This document shows positions 8,564-17,769 of a stretch of 63,929 nucleotides of DNA, piece after piece. The notes below the pieces were generated by a model. The model saw nothing but the letters and a program-made list of their open reading frames with translations. It did not search any database and was not told the DNA's origin. The DNA is taken from the NCBI GenBank assembly GCA_020850715.1, contig JADZED010000004.1, positions 1 to 63,929 of the forward strand. Reading direction: 5' to 3'. The position numbers and the translations under genes were made by a program. The stretch's first letter is position 1, and the number at the start of each line of letters is the position of its first letter. Source of the stretch: Acidobacteriota bacterium (GTDB lineage: Bacteria; Acidobacteriota; Vicinamibacteria; Vicinamibacterales; CAVVIG01).

Positions 8564-8727
8564 CGCGTGCGGCGGCGGCATGGCACACGATCCGCGCGGA
8601 ACCTCGTCCCTGCAGTCGAACGCCCAGGACGCCGGAAATCCGGCATGTCTCTCGAAACACTTCCTCATCGGATCCCGGCGCGGGCCCGCCGGGAGGCTGA
8701 CCTCCGGACCGGGCTCGACGCCCTCAA

Positions 8728-9021
8728 TCAGCGGCAGCGGCGCCGATAGCGGACGACGCGGACGGCCACGTTGTCGGCCAGCGCGGGCCGCAGTGCCGCG
8801 AGTACCTCCTCGGCATCGCGCCTGAACCGGAACCACGCGACCGGGCCTTCGCCCATCGAACGCCCGTTGCGCAGATAGTCGGTGGTCCCGCCCGTGTACA
8901 TCACCTGCAGCGCCCACTTGCGGGTCCAGACCACGCCGGCGGCGACCGAGGCGACGATGACCCCGGTGGCGAACGCGCAGTAGGTCAGCGCCCGGCGTCC
9001 ATCGGCGCGAGTCTCGCTCAT
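8728..9021 (-). CDS. Small membrane-anchored hypothetical protein
   Basis: A 97-residue protein with a short basic N-terminus, one transmembrane helix at about residues 12-32 (LTYCAFATGVIVASVAAGVV) and a soluble C-terminal part containing WALQVMYTGGTTDY and FRRDAEEVLAALRPALADNV. The latter resembles a small regulatory or ferredoxin-like helix-strand unit, but I do not recognise a family. Start chosen at ATG 9021 after AGGGGGA. The in-frame extension upstream is poor and overlaps the divergent aminotransferase. Confidence 0.6.
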   Translation of the reverse strand: MSETRADGRRALTYCAFATGVIVASVAAGVVWTRKWALQVMYTGGTTDYLRNGRSMGEGPVAWFRFRRDAEEVLAALRPALADNVAVRVVRYRRRCR

Positions 9022-9142
9022 GCTGTCCCCCTGCCGGCATTGTCGCATTCCAGGCCCGCCGGTGTCCCGCAGACCCTGCCGCTCAAGGTTGATATGATCG
9101 GTGCTTGCCCGACCGTCACCGAACCCATTCCCGAGGGCCCTC

Positions 9143-10225
9143 TTGGACACGATCAACTTCACGCGCGGCGTGCCCGCCAACGAATCTTTTCCCCTTGCTG
9201 AAGTCACCGACGCCGCCGTCGCGGCGATGGCCGCCCGCGGGCCGTCGATGCTGCAATACGGGCCGGCCGCCGGCTTTCAGCCGCTGCGCGAGTGGCTCGC
9301 GCAATGGCAGGGCGTCGCGGTCGACCGTGTTCTGACCGGCAACGGCTCGCTGCAGATCATCGAGTTCCTCTGCCTGGGGCTGCTGAAGCCTGGCGACGTG
9401 GTGTTCACGGAGGCGCCGACCTACGACCGGACGATCGGCATGCTGCGCCGGCACGGCATGCAGGTGGCCGGCGTGCCGCTCGAGGCCGACGGGCCGGACA
9501 TCGGCGCGCTCGAAGCGGCGCTGGCGCGCCAGGCGCCGAAGGCGTTCTACGTGATCCCCGATTTCCAGAATCCGTCGGGCGCCACCTGCTCGGCCGCCAA
9601 GCGCCGGCGGCTCGCGGCGCTCGCGGAGCGGCACGACTTCCTGCTGATCGAGGACGCGCCTTACCGGCCGCTGCGCTATCGCGGAAGCGAGGAGCCGACG
9701 ATCTATTCGCTGGCGCCGGAGCGGACGCTCTTCATGTGTTCCTTCACGAAGCTGATCGCGCCGGGCGTGCGGACCGGCTTCATGGTCGGACGCCCCGACC
9801 TGATCGCGAAGCTGGCCAAGGTGGCGGAGGACACGTACATCTCGCCCGGCTACCTGGCCCAGGGCATCGTCGACCAATGGTGCCGGCGCGGGCTGCTCGG
9901 GCCGCAGATCGAGCGGCTGAAGCAGCTGTACCTGCCGCGCCTCGATGCGTGCCTGGGCGCGCTCGACACGTACATGCCGGGCAGCGTCACCATCCGTCCC
10001 GACGGTGGCTTCTTCATCTCGATCGCGCTGCCGGAAGGCGCGTCGACCAGCGCCGTGCGCGCGCAGGCGGCGACGCGCGGGCTGAACCTGTCGGACGGCC
10101 TCGCGTTCTTCCCGCAGGGGGGCGGCGAGCGCTTTCTGCGGCTGCCGTTCTGCGCGCTCACGCCGGCCGAGATCGACGAAGGCGTGCGCCGGCTCGCCGA
10201 CAGCGTTGCGGCCGTGCGGGCGTGA
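9143..10225 (+). CDS. PLP-dependent aminotransferase (fold type I, MocR/AAT-like domain)
   Basis: A 360-residue aminotransferase without a GntR DNA-binding domain. Visible features are the substrate loop INFTRGVPANESFP, the tyrosine of LQYGPAAGFQPLREWL, the PDFQNPSG motif, the EDAPYRPLRY Asp that pairs with the PLP ring nitrogen, and CSFTKLIAPGVRTGF with the Schiff-base lysine. It is closest to 2-aminoadipate/aromatic aminotransferase-type enzymes; the substrate is not determined. I choose TTG 9143, preceded by GAGGG, over GTG 9101. A TATGAT box at 9093-9098 would place the transcript start after the GTG. Confidence 0.88.
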   Translation: MDTINFTRGVPANESFPLAEVTDAAVAAMAARGPSMLQYGPAAGFQPLREWLAQWQGVAVDRVLTGNGSLQIIEFLCLGLLKPGDVVFTEAPTYDRTIGMLRRHGMQVAGVPLEADGPDIGALEAALARQAPKAFYVIPDFQNPSGATCSAAKRRRLAALAERHDFLLIEDAPYRPLRYRGSEEPTIYSLAPERTLFMCSFTKLIAPGVRTGFMVGRPDLIAKLAKVAEDTYISPGYLAQGIVDQWCRRGLLGPQIERLKQLYLPRLDACLGALDTYMPGSVTIRPDGGFFISIALPEGASTSAVRAQAATRGLNLSDGLAFFPQGGGERFLRLPFCALTPAEIDEGVRRLADSVAAVRA

Positions 10226-10267
10226 GTGACGCCGGCTGACGCCGGACGTCCATACGCGTGCTCCACC

Positions 10268-13090
10268 ATGCCCGCCGAACACGACACGCTGGCGGCCGCC
10301 CATCATCACCCTGCGGCCGACGTGCTCCGGGCGCTCGGCGTCGATGCGGCTCGAGGCCTGACGTCGGCCGAGGCGCGCGACCGTCTGGCGCGCCACGGCC
10401 GGAACGAGTTCGCGGCGGCGCGGCGCGAGCCGGCCTGGAGGAGGTTCGCGGCGCAGTTGCGTGCGCCGCTCGTCGTCCTGCTGCTGGCGGCGACGGCGTT
10501 CTCCTTCGCGCTCTGGCTCTACGAACGGGCATCGCCGGCGCCCTACGAAGCGATCGCGATTGGCGCGGTCATCCTGCTCAACGCCATCCTCGGGTTCGTC
10601 CAGGAAGGAAAGGCGGAGTCGGCGATCGCGGCGCTGCGCGAGATCTCGGCGGCGCGCGCGCGCGTCCTCCGCGACGGCGCGGCTGCGAGCGTGCCCGCGG
10701 CGGAAGTCGTGCCCGGCGACATTCTCCTGGTCGAGGAAGGCGACACGATTGCCGCCGATGCACGGCTCGTCGAGGCGATCGCCCTGCGTACGATTGAGGC
10801 GGCGCTCACCGGCGAGAGCCTGCCTGCCTCCAAGGAGGTCGACCCGGTGCCCGCCGACGCAGCGGTGGGCGATCGCAGCAACATGATCTACAGCGGCACG
10901 ACGGCCGCGGCCGGCCGCGGCCGCGCGGTCGTCACCGGCACCGGCATGCAGGCCGAGCTCGGGCGGATTGCCGGCATGCTCACGCACGTCCGCAGCGGCC
11001 CGACGCCGCTCCAGCAGGAGCTCGATCGGGTCGGCCGCCGGCTCGGGCTCGCGGTCCTCGCGATTGCGGCGGCAATGATTGCCGTGATCGTGGCCGCCGA
11101 GCGCGTGGTGCGCCCGTCGGCGCTGTTCGACGTGTTCATCCTCGGCGTCGCGCTCGCCGTCGCCGCGGTGCCGGAAGGGCTGCCGGCGGTCGTCACTGCC
11201 GTGCTGGCCCTCGGCGTGCAGCGGATGGCGCGGCGCCGCGCCATCGTGCGGCAGCTCAGCGCCGTCGAGACGCTCGGGTCCGCGTCGGTGATCGCGTCCG
11301 ACAAGACGGGCACGCTCACGCGGACCGAGATGACCGTCCGCGAGGTGGTCACGGCGAGCGGACACGTGATGCTCGGCGGCGCCGGCTATGCGCCGGAGGG
11401 CGAGGTGCGGGCGCGGGACGGCGGCGAGGTCGCCGGCGATCTCCGCATCGAGCTCGAGCGGGTGCTCGCGGCGGCCGACCGCGCCAGCAACGCGTCGGTG
11501 CGGCGGCAGGACGGCCGCTGGATCGTCGTCGGCGATCCGACCGAGGGCGCGATCGTCGTCGCCGCCTGGAAAGCCGGCGTCGACACGGCGCACCTGCAGC
11601 AGCGGTTTGCGAGGGTGGGCGAGGTGCCGTTCTCGGCCGAGCGGCGGCTGATGTCGACCGTGCACACCGACGCCGAAGCGCACGGTCGCGTGCGGGTCTT
11701 CACGAAGGGCGCGCCTGACGTGCTGCTGGCGCGGTGCACCTCCGAGCTCGTCGGCGGAGAGACCCGCCCGCTGTCGTCCGAGCGGCGGCAGCGGGCGCTC
11801 GACCAGAGCGACGCGATGGCCGGCCGCGCGCTGCGCACGCTCGCCGTCGCCTTCCGCGCATCGGGCGATGGCGCCCTGTCCGGCGGCATCGGCGAGCATC
11901 TCGAGCGCGATCTGGTGTTCGCCGGGCTCGTCGGCATGATCGACCCGCCGCGCGACGAGGCGCGCGCGGCGGTCGCGCGCGCGAAGCGCGCCGGCGTGCG
12001 GACGGTGATGATTACCGGCGACCATCCGCGGACCGCCGCCGTCATCGCACGCGAGCTGGGCCTCTCCTCCGACGACCGCGCGGTCTCGGGCGCCGAGATC
12101 GAGCGGATGACCGATGCGGCCCTGGCCCGGACGGTGGCCGCGTCGTCGGTCTTCGCCCGCGTGAACCCGGCCCACAAGCTGCGCATCGTGGAAGCGCTGC
12201 AGCGCGGCGGCGCCGTGGTGGCGATGACCGGCGACGGGGTGAACGACGCGCCGGCGCTCGAGCAGGCCGACATCGGCGTCGCCATGGGCGTGGCCGGCAC
12301 CGACGTCTCGAAGCAGGCGGCCGACATGGTGCTCGCCGACGACAACTTCGCCACCATCGTCGCGGCCGTCGAGGAAGGGCGGTCGATCTTCGCGAACATC
12401 CGCAAGTTCCTGCGCTACCTGCTCTCGTCGAACATCGGCGAAGTGATGACGATGTTCTTCGGCGTGCTGCTGGCGGGCGCGCTCGGGCTGGAGCGGCCGG
12501 GGACGCTCATCGTGCTGCCGCTGGCGGCGACGCAGCTCCTGTGGATCAACCTGGTCACCGACGGCGCTCCCGCGCTGGCGCTGGGCGTGGATCCAGGGGA
12601 CCCCGCGCTGATGGAGCGGCCACCGCGGCCGGCGGCCGAGCGCGTGATCACCGCCCGCATGTGGCGGGGCATCGTCTTCATCGGCGCGGTCATGGCGGCC
12701 GGCACGCTGTATGTCCTCGATGCCGATCTCCCGGGCGGGCTGATCGAGGGGACCGGCACCGCGCGGCACGGCCAGACGATGGCCTTCACGACGCTGATGC
12801 TCTTTCAGCTCTTCAATCTCTTCAATGCCCGCTCCGACCGGCGCAGCGCGTTCCACGGATTGTTCAGGAACGGCTGGCTCTGGGGCGCGGTGCTGCTGTC
12901 GATCCTGCTGCAGGTGTTGGTCGTCCACGCGCCCTTCCTGCAGCGCGCGTTCGGCACGTCGCCGCTGGACGCGGACGACTGGCTCCGGTGCGCGCTGGTG
13001 GCGAGCACGGGGCTCTGGCTTCGCGAGCTGGAGAAGCTGCTGCAGCCGGCGACGGGTCGTGGCGCGCAGACCGGGGCGGTCGGGGAATGA
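10268..13090 (+). CDS. Ca2+-type (P2) cation-transporting P-type ATPase
   Basis: A 940-residue membrane pump. Residues about 1-70 form the N-terminal cation-ATPase domain (VLRALGVDAARGLTSAEA). Actuator motif TGES is at T181, and the phosphorylated Asp is D345 in DKTGTLT. PEGLPAVVTAVLALG forms the M4 ion site, GDGVNDAPAL is at about residues 655-664, and M6 reads WINLVTDGAPALALG. M4 and M6 match SERCA/PMR1-type Ca2+ (or Mn2+) pumps and not Cu or K pumps. Start is taken at ATG 10268; an in-frame GTG directly follows the previous stop. The ion specificity is inferred. Confidence 0.92.
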   Translation: MPAEHDTLAAAHHHPAADVLRALGVDAARGLTSAEARDRLARHGRNEFAAARREPAWRRFAAQLRAPLVVLLLAATAFSFALWLYERASPAPYEAIAIGAVILLNAILGFVQEGKAESAIAALREISAARARVLRDGAAASVPAAEVVPGDILLVEEGDTIAADARLVEAIALRTIEAALTGESLPASKEVDPVPADAAVGDRSNMIYSGTTAAAGRGRAVVTGTGMQAELGRIAGMLTHVRSGPTPLQQELDRVGRRLGLAVLAIAAAMIAVIVAAERVVRPSALFDVFILGVALAVAAVPEGLPAVVTAVLALGVQRMARRRAIVRQLSAVETLGSASVIASDKTGTLTRTEMTVREVVTASGHVMLGGAGYAPEGEVRARDGGEVAGDLRIELERVLAAADRASNASVRRQDGRWIVVGDPTEGAIVVAAWKAGVDTAHLQQRFARVGEVPFSAERRLMSTVHTDAEAHGRVRVFTKGAPDVLLARCTSELVGGETRPLSSERRQRALDQSDAMAGRALRTLAVAFRASGDGALSGGIGEHLERDLVFAGLVGMIDPPRDEARAAVARAKRAGVRTVMITGDHPRTAAVIARELGLSSDDRAVSGAEIERMTDAALARTVAASSVFARVNPAHKLRIVEALQRGGAVVAMTGDGVNDAPALEQADIGVAMGVAGTDVSKQAADMVLADDNFATIVAAVEEGRSIFANIRKFLRYLLSSNIGEVMTMFFGVLLAGALGLERPGTLIVLPLAATQLLWINLVTDGAPALALGVDPGDPALMERPPRPAAERVITARMWRGIVFIGAVMAAGTLYVLDADLPGGLIEGTGTARHGQTMAFTTLMLFQLFNLFNARSDRRSAFHGLFRNGWLWGAVLLSILLQVLVVHAPFLQRAFGTSPLDADDWLRCALVASTGLWLRELEKLLQPATGRGAQTGAVGE

Positions 13091-13143
13091 CGCCGCGGCG
13101 GCTCGACTCGAGGCGGCCGGCCCGCTCCCGCTCGGCGCCGCGG

Positions 13144-13149
13144 TATCAT
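13144..13149 (+). promoter_or_regulatory. -10-like TATCAT, 8 nt before the TTG start of the Gfo/Idh/MocA gene
   Basis: The box precedes TTG 13158 by 8 nt and there is no Shine-Dalgarno, consistent with a leaderless transcript for the 13.2-16.2 kb cluster. Confidence 0.4.
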
Positions 13150-13157
13150 GAACACGC

Positions 13158-14162
13158 TTGCCTGCGCAGCTGCGCATCGCGTTCCTCGGATGCGGGTTCA
13201 TCACCCGCGTCCACAGCCGCCACCTGCGTGCGCTGCGCAACCCCGCCGCGCCGGGCGGCGTGGGTGTCGCGTGCGCCTACGCGAGCCGCGATACGGCCAA
13301 AGCCGAGGCGTTCGCCCGCGAGCAGGGCGGCGCCGCCAGCTACGGCAGCTACGACGCGGCGCTCGACGATCCGCTGGTCGACGCGGTGGTCGTCGCGGTG
13401 CCGCCGCGCTTTCATCGCGAGCTCGCGCTGAAGGCGCTGGCTGCCGGCAAGCACGTGCTCGTCGAGAAGCCGGCCTTTCCGCGGCTCGACGACTACGACG
13501 CGGTCTGCGCGGCGCGCGATCGCGCCGGCCGCGTCGTCCTGGTCGGCGAGAACGACCATTACAAGCCGTCGGCGGTCGCGCTGCGCGCGCTGCTGGCCGA
13601 GGGCGCGATCGGCGACCTGGTCTTCGCGCACATCACCACCATCGCGCGGCGTCTCAAGCAGGCCGACGACTGGCGCAACGACGAGACGATGGCGGGCGGC
13701 GACGCGTTCTTCGAAGAAGGCATCCACTGGCTGCATCTCGCCGGCAGCCTCGGGCCGGCGATCGTCGCCGTGCACGGTTTCCGGCCGGCGCCGTCGAGTG
13801 ACGGCCCCGATCGGCGCGCGAAGAGCATGATGATCGCCTTCCGCTACGACAACGGCGCCGTCGGGTCGTTGTATTACTCGCGCGAGATCCCGTCGCTGCT
13901 CAAGGGGCTGCGGCTCTCGAAGCTCTTCGGCCGCAAGGGCATCATCACCTTCGAGTCCAACGGCGCCTTCATCCTCGTCCGCGGAGCCGCAGGCCTGCCG
14001 CGCGTGATCGTGCCTGGCTTCCGCGACATCCGCGGCTACCGCGCCATGTATCGCGATTTCGTCGAGGCCATCCACGCCGGCCGCGCGCCGGCAATGAGCC
14101 TCGAACGGGCGGCCGCGGACCACCGGCTGATGGACCAGATCTACGCCAGCGCCGCGCCGTGA
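13158..14162 (+). CDS. Gfo/Idh/MocA-family oxidoreductase
   Basis: A 334-residue NAD(P)-dependent sugar or inositol dehydrogenase-like protein. The Rossmann motif AFLGCGFITRVHSRHL is at residues 8-23. The family EKP motif appears in AAGKHVLVEKPAFP, with the catalytic-region sequence GDAFFEEGIHWLHLAGSLG near residue 190. It begins with TTG and has a -10-like box but no Shine-Dalgarno. Its stop overlaps the GMC oxidoreductase start by 4 bp (GTGA), so the two are coupled. The pairing suggests paired oxidation/reduction of a sugar-derived or alcohol substrate, but this is inference. Confidence 0.88.
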   Translation: MPAQLRIAFLGCGFITRVHSRHLRALRNPAAPGGVGVACAYASRDTAKAEAFAREQGGAASYGSYDAALDDPLVDAVVVAVPPRFHRELALKALAAGKHVLVEKPAFPRLDDYDAVCAARDRAGRVVLVGENDHYKPSAVALRALLAEGAIGDLVFAHITTIARRLKQADDWRNDETMAGGDAFFEEGIHWLHLAGSLGPAIVAVHGFRPAPSSDGPDRRAKSMMIAFRYDNGAVGSLYYSREIPSLLKGLRLSKLFGRKGIITFESNGAFILVRGAAGLPRVIVPGFRDIRGYRAMYRDFVEAIHAGRAPAMSLERAAADHRLMDQIYASAAP

Positions 14163-15715
14163 CGACGCACTACGATGTCGTGATCATCGGCAGCGGCGCC
14201 GGCGGTGGAACCCTCGCGCGGGCGCTGGCGCCGACCGGCCGGCGGATCCTCGTCGTGGAGCGCGGCGGCGATATCGTGCGCGAGGCGGGGAACTGGAACC
14301 CGGCCGTCGTCTGGGTCGAGCAGCGCTACCGCGCGAAGGAGCGCTGGCTCACGCCCGGCGGCGAGTTCCAGCCGAACATCCACTACGGCGTCGGTGGCAA
14401 CACGAAGTTCTGGGGCGCCGTGCTCTATCGGCTGCGCGAAGAGGACTTCGAGGCCACCCGTCACGCCGACGGCGAGTCGCCCGCGTGGCCGATCGCGTAT
14501 GCCGATCTGGCACCCTACTACGAGCGCGCCGAGCGGCTGTACTACGTGCACGGCGAGGCGGGCGCCGACCCGACCGATCCGCCGCGCGGCGCCTTTCCGC
14601 ACCCGCCCGTGCCGCACACCGAGGGCATGCGGCGCGCGTTCGAGCGGCTGCACGCCGGCGGGTGGCACCCCTCGCCGCTCCCGCTCGGCCTGATCCGACC
14701 CGGCGAGGACGGCGGGTGCCGGCTGTGCGGCACCTGCAATTCGTTTCCCTGCATGATCGGCGCGAAGAGCGATGCGGAGACCTGCGGGATCGCGCCGGCG
14801 CGCACCCGGTCGAACCTGCACGTCGCCACGCGGACTCTTGCCACACGCCTGATCGCCGACCCGACGGGCCGGCGCGTGGTCGCGGTCGAGGTGGACGCCG
14901 ACGGCACGCGGCGCCGCATCCACGGCGACCTGTTCGTCGCCGCCTGCGGCGCGGTCAACTCGGCCGCGCTGCTCCTGCGCTCGGGCGATCCGGCCCGTGG
15001 CGGGCTCGCCAACAGCTCGGGGCTGGTCGGCCGCCATTACATGGCGCACGTGACGACGATGTACAGCGCGTTCGGGTGGAAGGACGGCAACGCGGGACCG
15101 CACGGGTTCCACAAGACGATTGCGATCAACGACTACTATCGCGCGGCCGACGGCTGCCCGCATCCGCTCGGCCACATCCAGTCGCAGGGGGCGCTTCATC
15201 CGGAGATGATCCTCGGCGGCGCGCCGGAGCGGTATCGGCGCGGCATCGCGATCGTGCGATCAGTCGCACCCTGGAGCTTCCGGTACTGGACCGATCGCAG
15301 CATGCAGTGGCTCGCAATGACCGAGGATCTGCCGTTGCGCGAGAACCGCGTGACGCTGCGCGGCGACCGGATCTGCCTGTCCTACCGGCCGAGCAACATG
15401 GGGGCGCATCGGGCATTGAACGCCAGGGTGAAGGCGGTGCTCCGCGCGTGCGGCGCGAAGACGGCGTTTCCGGTCTCCTTCGGCCTCGGGAACACCACGC
15501 ACCAGTGCGGCACGCTGCGGTTCGGCCACGACCCCGGCGCCTCGGTGCTGGACCCGTGGTGCCGCGCACACGACGTCGACAACCTGTTCGTCGTCGATGC
15601 ATCGTTCTTCCCGTCGTCGGCCGCGGTGAATCCGGGCCTGACGATCGCGGCGCAGGCGCTGCGCGTCGCCGATTACATCGGCGCGCATCACCTCGGGGCG
15701 GAGATCGAGCCATGA
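14159..15715 (+). CDS. GMC-family FAD-dependent oxidoreductase
   Basis: A 518-residue flavoprotein. The ADP-binding motif VVIIGSGAGGGTLARAL is at residues 7-23, and GGNTKFWGAVLYR near residue 80 is typical of GMC enzymes. A Cys-rich loop GGCRLCGTCNSFPCMIGAKSD sits mid-protein. The C-terminal catalytic region shows GNTTHQCGT with the active-site His, and SAAVNPGLTIAAQALRVAD with the Asn. There is no signal peptide. It is overlapped at both ends by neighbours (GTGA upstream, ATGA downstream), so Gfo/Idh/MocA, GMC and VOC proteins are made from one message. Sugar- or polyol-type oxidation fits, but the substrate is unknown. Confidence 0.88.
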   Translation: MTTHYDVVIIGSGAGGGTLARALAPTGRRILVVERGGDIVREAGNWNPAVVWVEQRYRAKERWLTPGGEFQPNIHYGVGGNTKFWGAVLYRLREEDFEATRHADGESPAWPIAYADLAPYYERAERLYYVHGEAGADPTDPPRGAFPHPPVPHTEGMRRAFERLHAGGWHPSPLPLGLIRPGEDGGCRLCGTCNSFPCMIGAKSDAETCGIAPARTRSNLHVATRTLATRLIADPTGRRVVAVEVDADGTRRRIHGDLFVAACGAVNSAALLLRSGDPARGGLANSSGLVGRHYMAHVTTMYSAFGWKDGNAGPHGFHKTIAINDYYRAADGCPHPLGHIQSQGALHPEMILGGAPERYRRGIAIVRSVAPWSFRYWTDRSMQWLAMTEDLPLRENRVTLRGDRICLSYRPSNMGAHRALNARVKAVLRACGAKTAFPVSFGLGNTTHQCGTLRFGHDPGASVLDPWCRAHDVDNLFVVDASFFPSSAAVNPGLTIAAQALRVADYIGAHHLGAEIEP

Positions 15716-16224
15716 GAGTGCGTTCGTGGAGTCATGTCGGCATCACGGTGTCCGACTTCAACCGCGCGGTGCGATTCTACTGGGACGTGTTCGGGTGCCC
15801 GCTGGTCGGCGTGTCCGATGCGCCGGCCGACCGCGTGCAGGGGTTCTTCGGCGTCGGCGCGCCCGGCGCGTCGTGCAAGATCGGCTGGATCCGGATGCCG
15901 GGCGGGGCGGTGGTGGAGATCTTCCACTTCTCGCCGGCCCAGGCGCCGGTCGGCGTCCACTGGAACCGCATCGGCGCGACGCACATCTGCGTCAACGTGC
16001 GCGGCATCCACCGGTGGCACGACTATCTGAGAGGAAAGGGCGTCGAGATCGTCTCACCGCCCGAGCGGTCGCCGCGCGGACACTGGCTGTTCTTCTGCCG
16101 CGACTTCGATGGCAACCTCATCGAGATCACCGACCTTGGCTACATGTACTTCGTGCTGCGGTGGCTGGCGCCGCTCGGCGGCTGGCTCTTCAGGCGCGGA
16201 ATGTACAGCAGGTACTATCGATAG
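15712..16224 (+). CDS. VOC (glyoxalase/dioxygenase superfamily) protein
   Basis: A 170-residue vicinal-oxygen-chelate protein. It shows SHVGITVSDFNRAVRFYWDVFG at the N-terminus, THICVNVRGIHRWHDYLRGKG in the second half and FFCRDFDGNLIEI near the C-terminus, with metal-ligand candidates in each repeat. The last 25 residues (LRWLAPLGGWLFRRGMYSRYYR region) are basic, hydrophobic and outside the fold. ATG overlaps the GMC stop as ATGA. Coupling to two oxidoreductases suggests processing of the same oxidised intermediate; the reaction is unknown. Confidence 0.85.
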   Translation: MRVRSWSHVGITVSDFNRAVRFYWDVFGCPLVGVSDAPADRVQGFFGVGAPGASCKIGWIRMPGGAVVEIFHFSPAQAPVGVHWNRIGATHICVNVRGIHRWHDYLRGKGVEIVSPPERSPRGHWLFFCRDFDGNLIEITDLGYMYFVLRWLAPLGGWLFRRGMYSRYYR

Positions 16225-16308
16225 CGTGCGCGACCGTCGGCTCCGCCCGTTCTCCCGGCCTCGGCCGGCGCCTCGTCTCGGGATTCCAGGTCCTGCGGGT
16301 GGGAGCTC

Positions 16309-17148
16309 ATGAGCCTGCGGCTGCTCGCGGTGTTCGCACACCCGGACGACGAGTCGTTCGGCGTGGGCGCCACGCTCGCCAGGTACGCGGCGGAAGGCGT
16401 TGAGCTGTCGCTGCTCACGGCGACCCGCGGCGATGGAGGGCGCTTTCGCGGGCTGGCGCCGGGCGATCCGAAGCACCCCGGCCCGGACGAGCTCGCCCGG
16501 ATCCGGGAGGCCGAGCTCGCGGCGGCGGCGTCGGTCCTCGGGATCGGCCACGTGGTCCTGCTCGACTACCACGATCGACAGCTCGACCGGGTCGATCCGC
16601 GCGAGATGGTCACGTGCATCGCCGGCCATCTGCGACGCGTGCGGCCGCACGTCGTGCTGACGTTCGGTCCGGACGGCGTCTACGGGCATCCCGACCACAT
16701 CGCGATGGCACAGTTCACTGCGGCGGCCGCGGTCGCCGCGGCCGACCCGGCGTTCGTCTTCGAGGCGGGCCAGGCGCCGGCGGCGCCGCACGCCGTCGCG
16801 AAGCTGTACTACACGGCGTGGCCCGAGTCGACGTGGCGTGCGCACGAGACGGCGTTCAAGCGGTGGACGTCGACCGTCGACGGCGTGGAGCGGCACGCGA
16901 TGCCGTGGCCCGACTGGGCGATCACCACGGTGATCGACGCGCGCCCGTTCTGGCCGACCGCGCTGCGGGCCGTCGCCTGCCACGAATCGCAGTTCGCCGC
17001 CTACGCACGGCTGCAGGAACTGCCAGCCGGCCTGCACGAGGCGCTGTGGGGATGGCAGCACTATTACCGCGTGTTCAGCACGGTCAACGGAGGGCGCGAG
17101 AAGGAGCACGACCTGTTCGCCGGGCTGCGTACTGAAGGTAGAGGCTGA
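16309..17148 (+). CDS. PIG-L/LmbE-family deacetylase
   Basis: A 279-residue zinc-dependent N-acetyl-sugar deacetylase-like protein. The metal motif AHPDDESFG is at residues 9-17 and the distal HPDHIAM near residue 128 (YGHPDHIA). The catalytic Asp is in HPDDE. There is no signal peptide. The family deacetylates GlcNAc-type conjugates (mycothiol and bacillithiol precursors, GPI-like lipids) or lincomycin precursors; the actual substrate here is unknown. It starts about 85 bp after the VOC gene on the same strand, so it may belong to that cluster. Confidence 0.9.
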   Translation: MSLRLLAVFAHPDDESFGVGATLARYAAEGVELSLLTATRGDGGRFRGLAPGDPKHPGPDELARIREAELAAAASVLGIGHVVLLDYHDRQLDRVDPREMVTCIAGHLRRVRPHVVLTFGPDGVYGHPDHIAMAQFTAAAAVAAADPAFVFEAGQAPAAPHAVAKLYYTAWPESTWRAHETAFKRWTSTVDGVERHAMPWPDWAITTVIDARPFWPTALRAVACHESQFAAYARLQELPAGLHEALWGWQHYYRVFSTVNGGREKEHDLFAGLRTEGRG

Positions 17149-17193
17149 GAACGCAGGCTCGGCGAACCGCTACCCGCGCACGCGCAAGCATCG

Positions 17194-17199
17194 TACAAT
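17194..17199 (+). promoter_or_regulatory. -10-like TACAAT, 7 nt before the DUF411 ATG
   Basis: TACAAT differs from consensus at one base and lies exactly 7 nt before ATG 17207. No Shine-Dalgarno is present. This fits the leaderless arrangement seen at other genes in the window. Confidence 0.5.
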
Positions 17200-17206
17200 T
17201 GCACCC

Positions 17207-17695
17207 ATGAGACGGTTTACCGCTGCGAGCGCCGCCCTCGGAATCTTGCTGGTGTCCGGTCAGGTCGCCCTCGTCGGACAGGGCGCCAGGGCTGCCGCGC
17301 AGACAGCGCCTGGCGCGCCGGCGAAAGCTCCGACCGCAATGACGGTCGTACGCGATCCGGGCTGCGGCTGCTGCCTGGACTGGGTCGCCTACCTGAAGCG
17401 TGAAGGGTTCTCCGTCACCGTCGTCGATTCGGCGACGCGCCAGCGCGACAGCAAGGTGCCGCCGCAGGCGCGCTCCTGCCATACGGGATCGATTGGCGGA
17501 TATCTGGTCGAGGGACACGTGCCGGCTGGCGACATCAGGAAGCTGCTGGCCGAGCGCCCGGCGATTGTCGGCATCGCGGCGCCGGGCATGCCGATGGGTT
17601 CGCCCGGTATGGAGCAGGGAGGACGCGTCGATCCCTACGACGTCGTGGCGTTCGACAAGACGGGACGCCTCACCGTCTTCTCGCCCCACCGCTGA
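17207..17695 (+). CDS. DUF411 protein (putative periplasmic copper-binding protein)
   Basis: A 162-residue exported protein with a signal peptide of about 32 residues (MRRFTAASAALGILLVSGQVALV). The DUF411 core follows: VVRDPGCGCCLDWVAYLKREGF with a CGCC metal site, QARSCHTGSIGGYLVEGHVP, and a Met-rich GMPMGSPGMEQG segment. Members of the family are associated with copper handling in the periplasm. No copper ATPase or oxidase is adjacent, so its specific partner is unknown. Confidence 0.9.
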   Translation: MRRFTAASAALGILLVSGQVALVGQGARAAAQTAPGAPAKAPTAMTVVRDPGCGCCLDWVAYLKREGFSVTVVDSATRQRDSKVPPQARSCHTGSIGGYLVEGHVPAGDIRKLLAERPAIVGIAAPGMPMGSPGMEQGGRVDPYDVVAFDKTGRLTVFSPHR

Positions 17696-17716
17696 GGCCG
17701 GCCGGTTCGGGGTCCA

Positions 17717-17742
17717 AGGTGCAGGCGTCCACCCCTGCACCT
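17717..17742. terminator. Hairpin between convergent DUF411 and TonB-receptor genes
   Basis: A perfect 9-bp stem (17717-17725 with 17734-17742) around an 8-nt loop, extended by flanking G-rich and C-rich stretches. It lies between two converging genes with no other feature, so a bidirectional terminator is likely. There is no clear T tract. Confidence 0.5.
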
Positions 17743-17769
17743 CGGCCCCCTGCATCCTGAACCTCTCCT

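Noticed and set aside
9116..13240. A 1374-codon antisense frame crossing the aminotransferase and P-type ATPase genes
   Set aside because: Its translation is Arg/His/Gly-rich low-complexity text with no domain. It exists because the GC-rich coding strand leaves few stops in the antisense frame.
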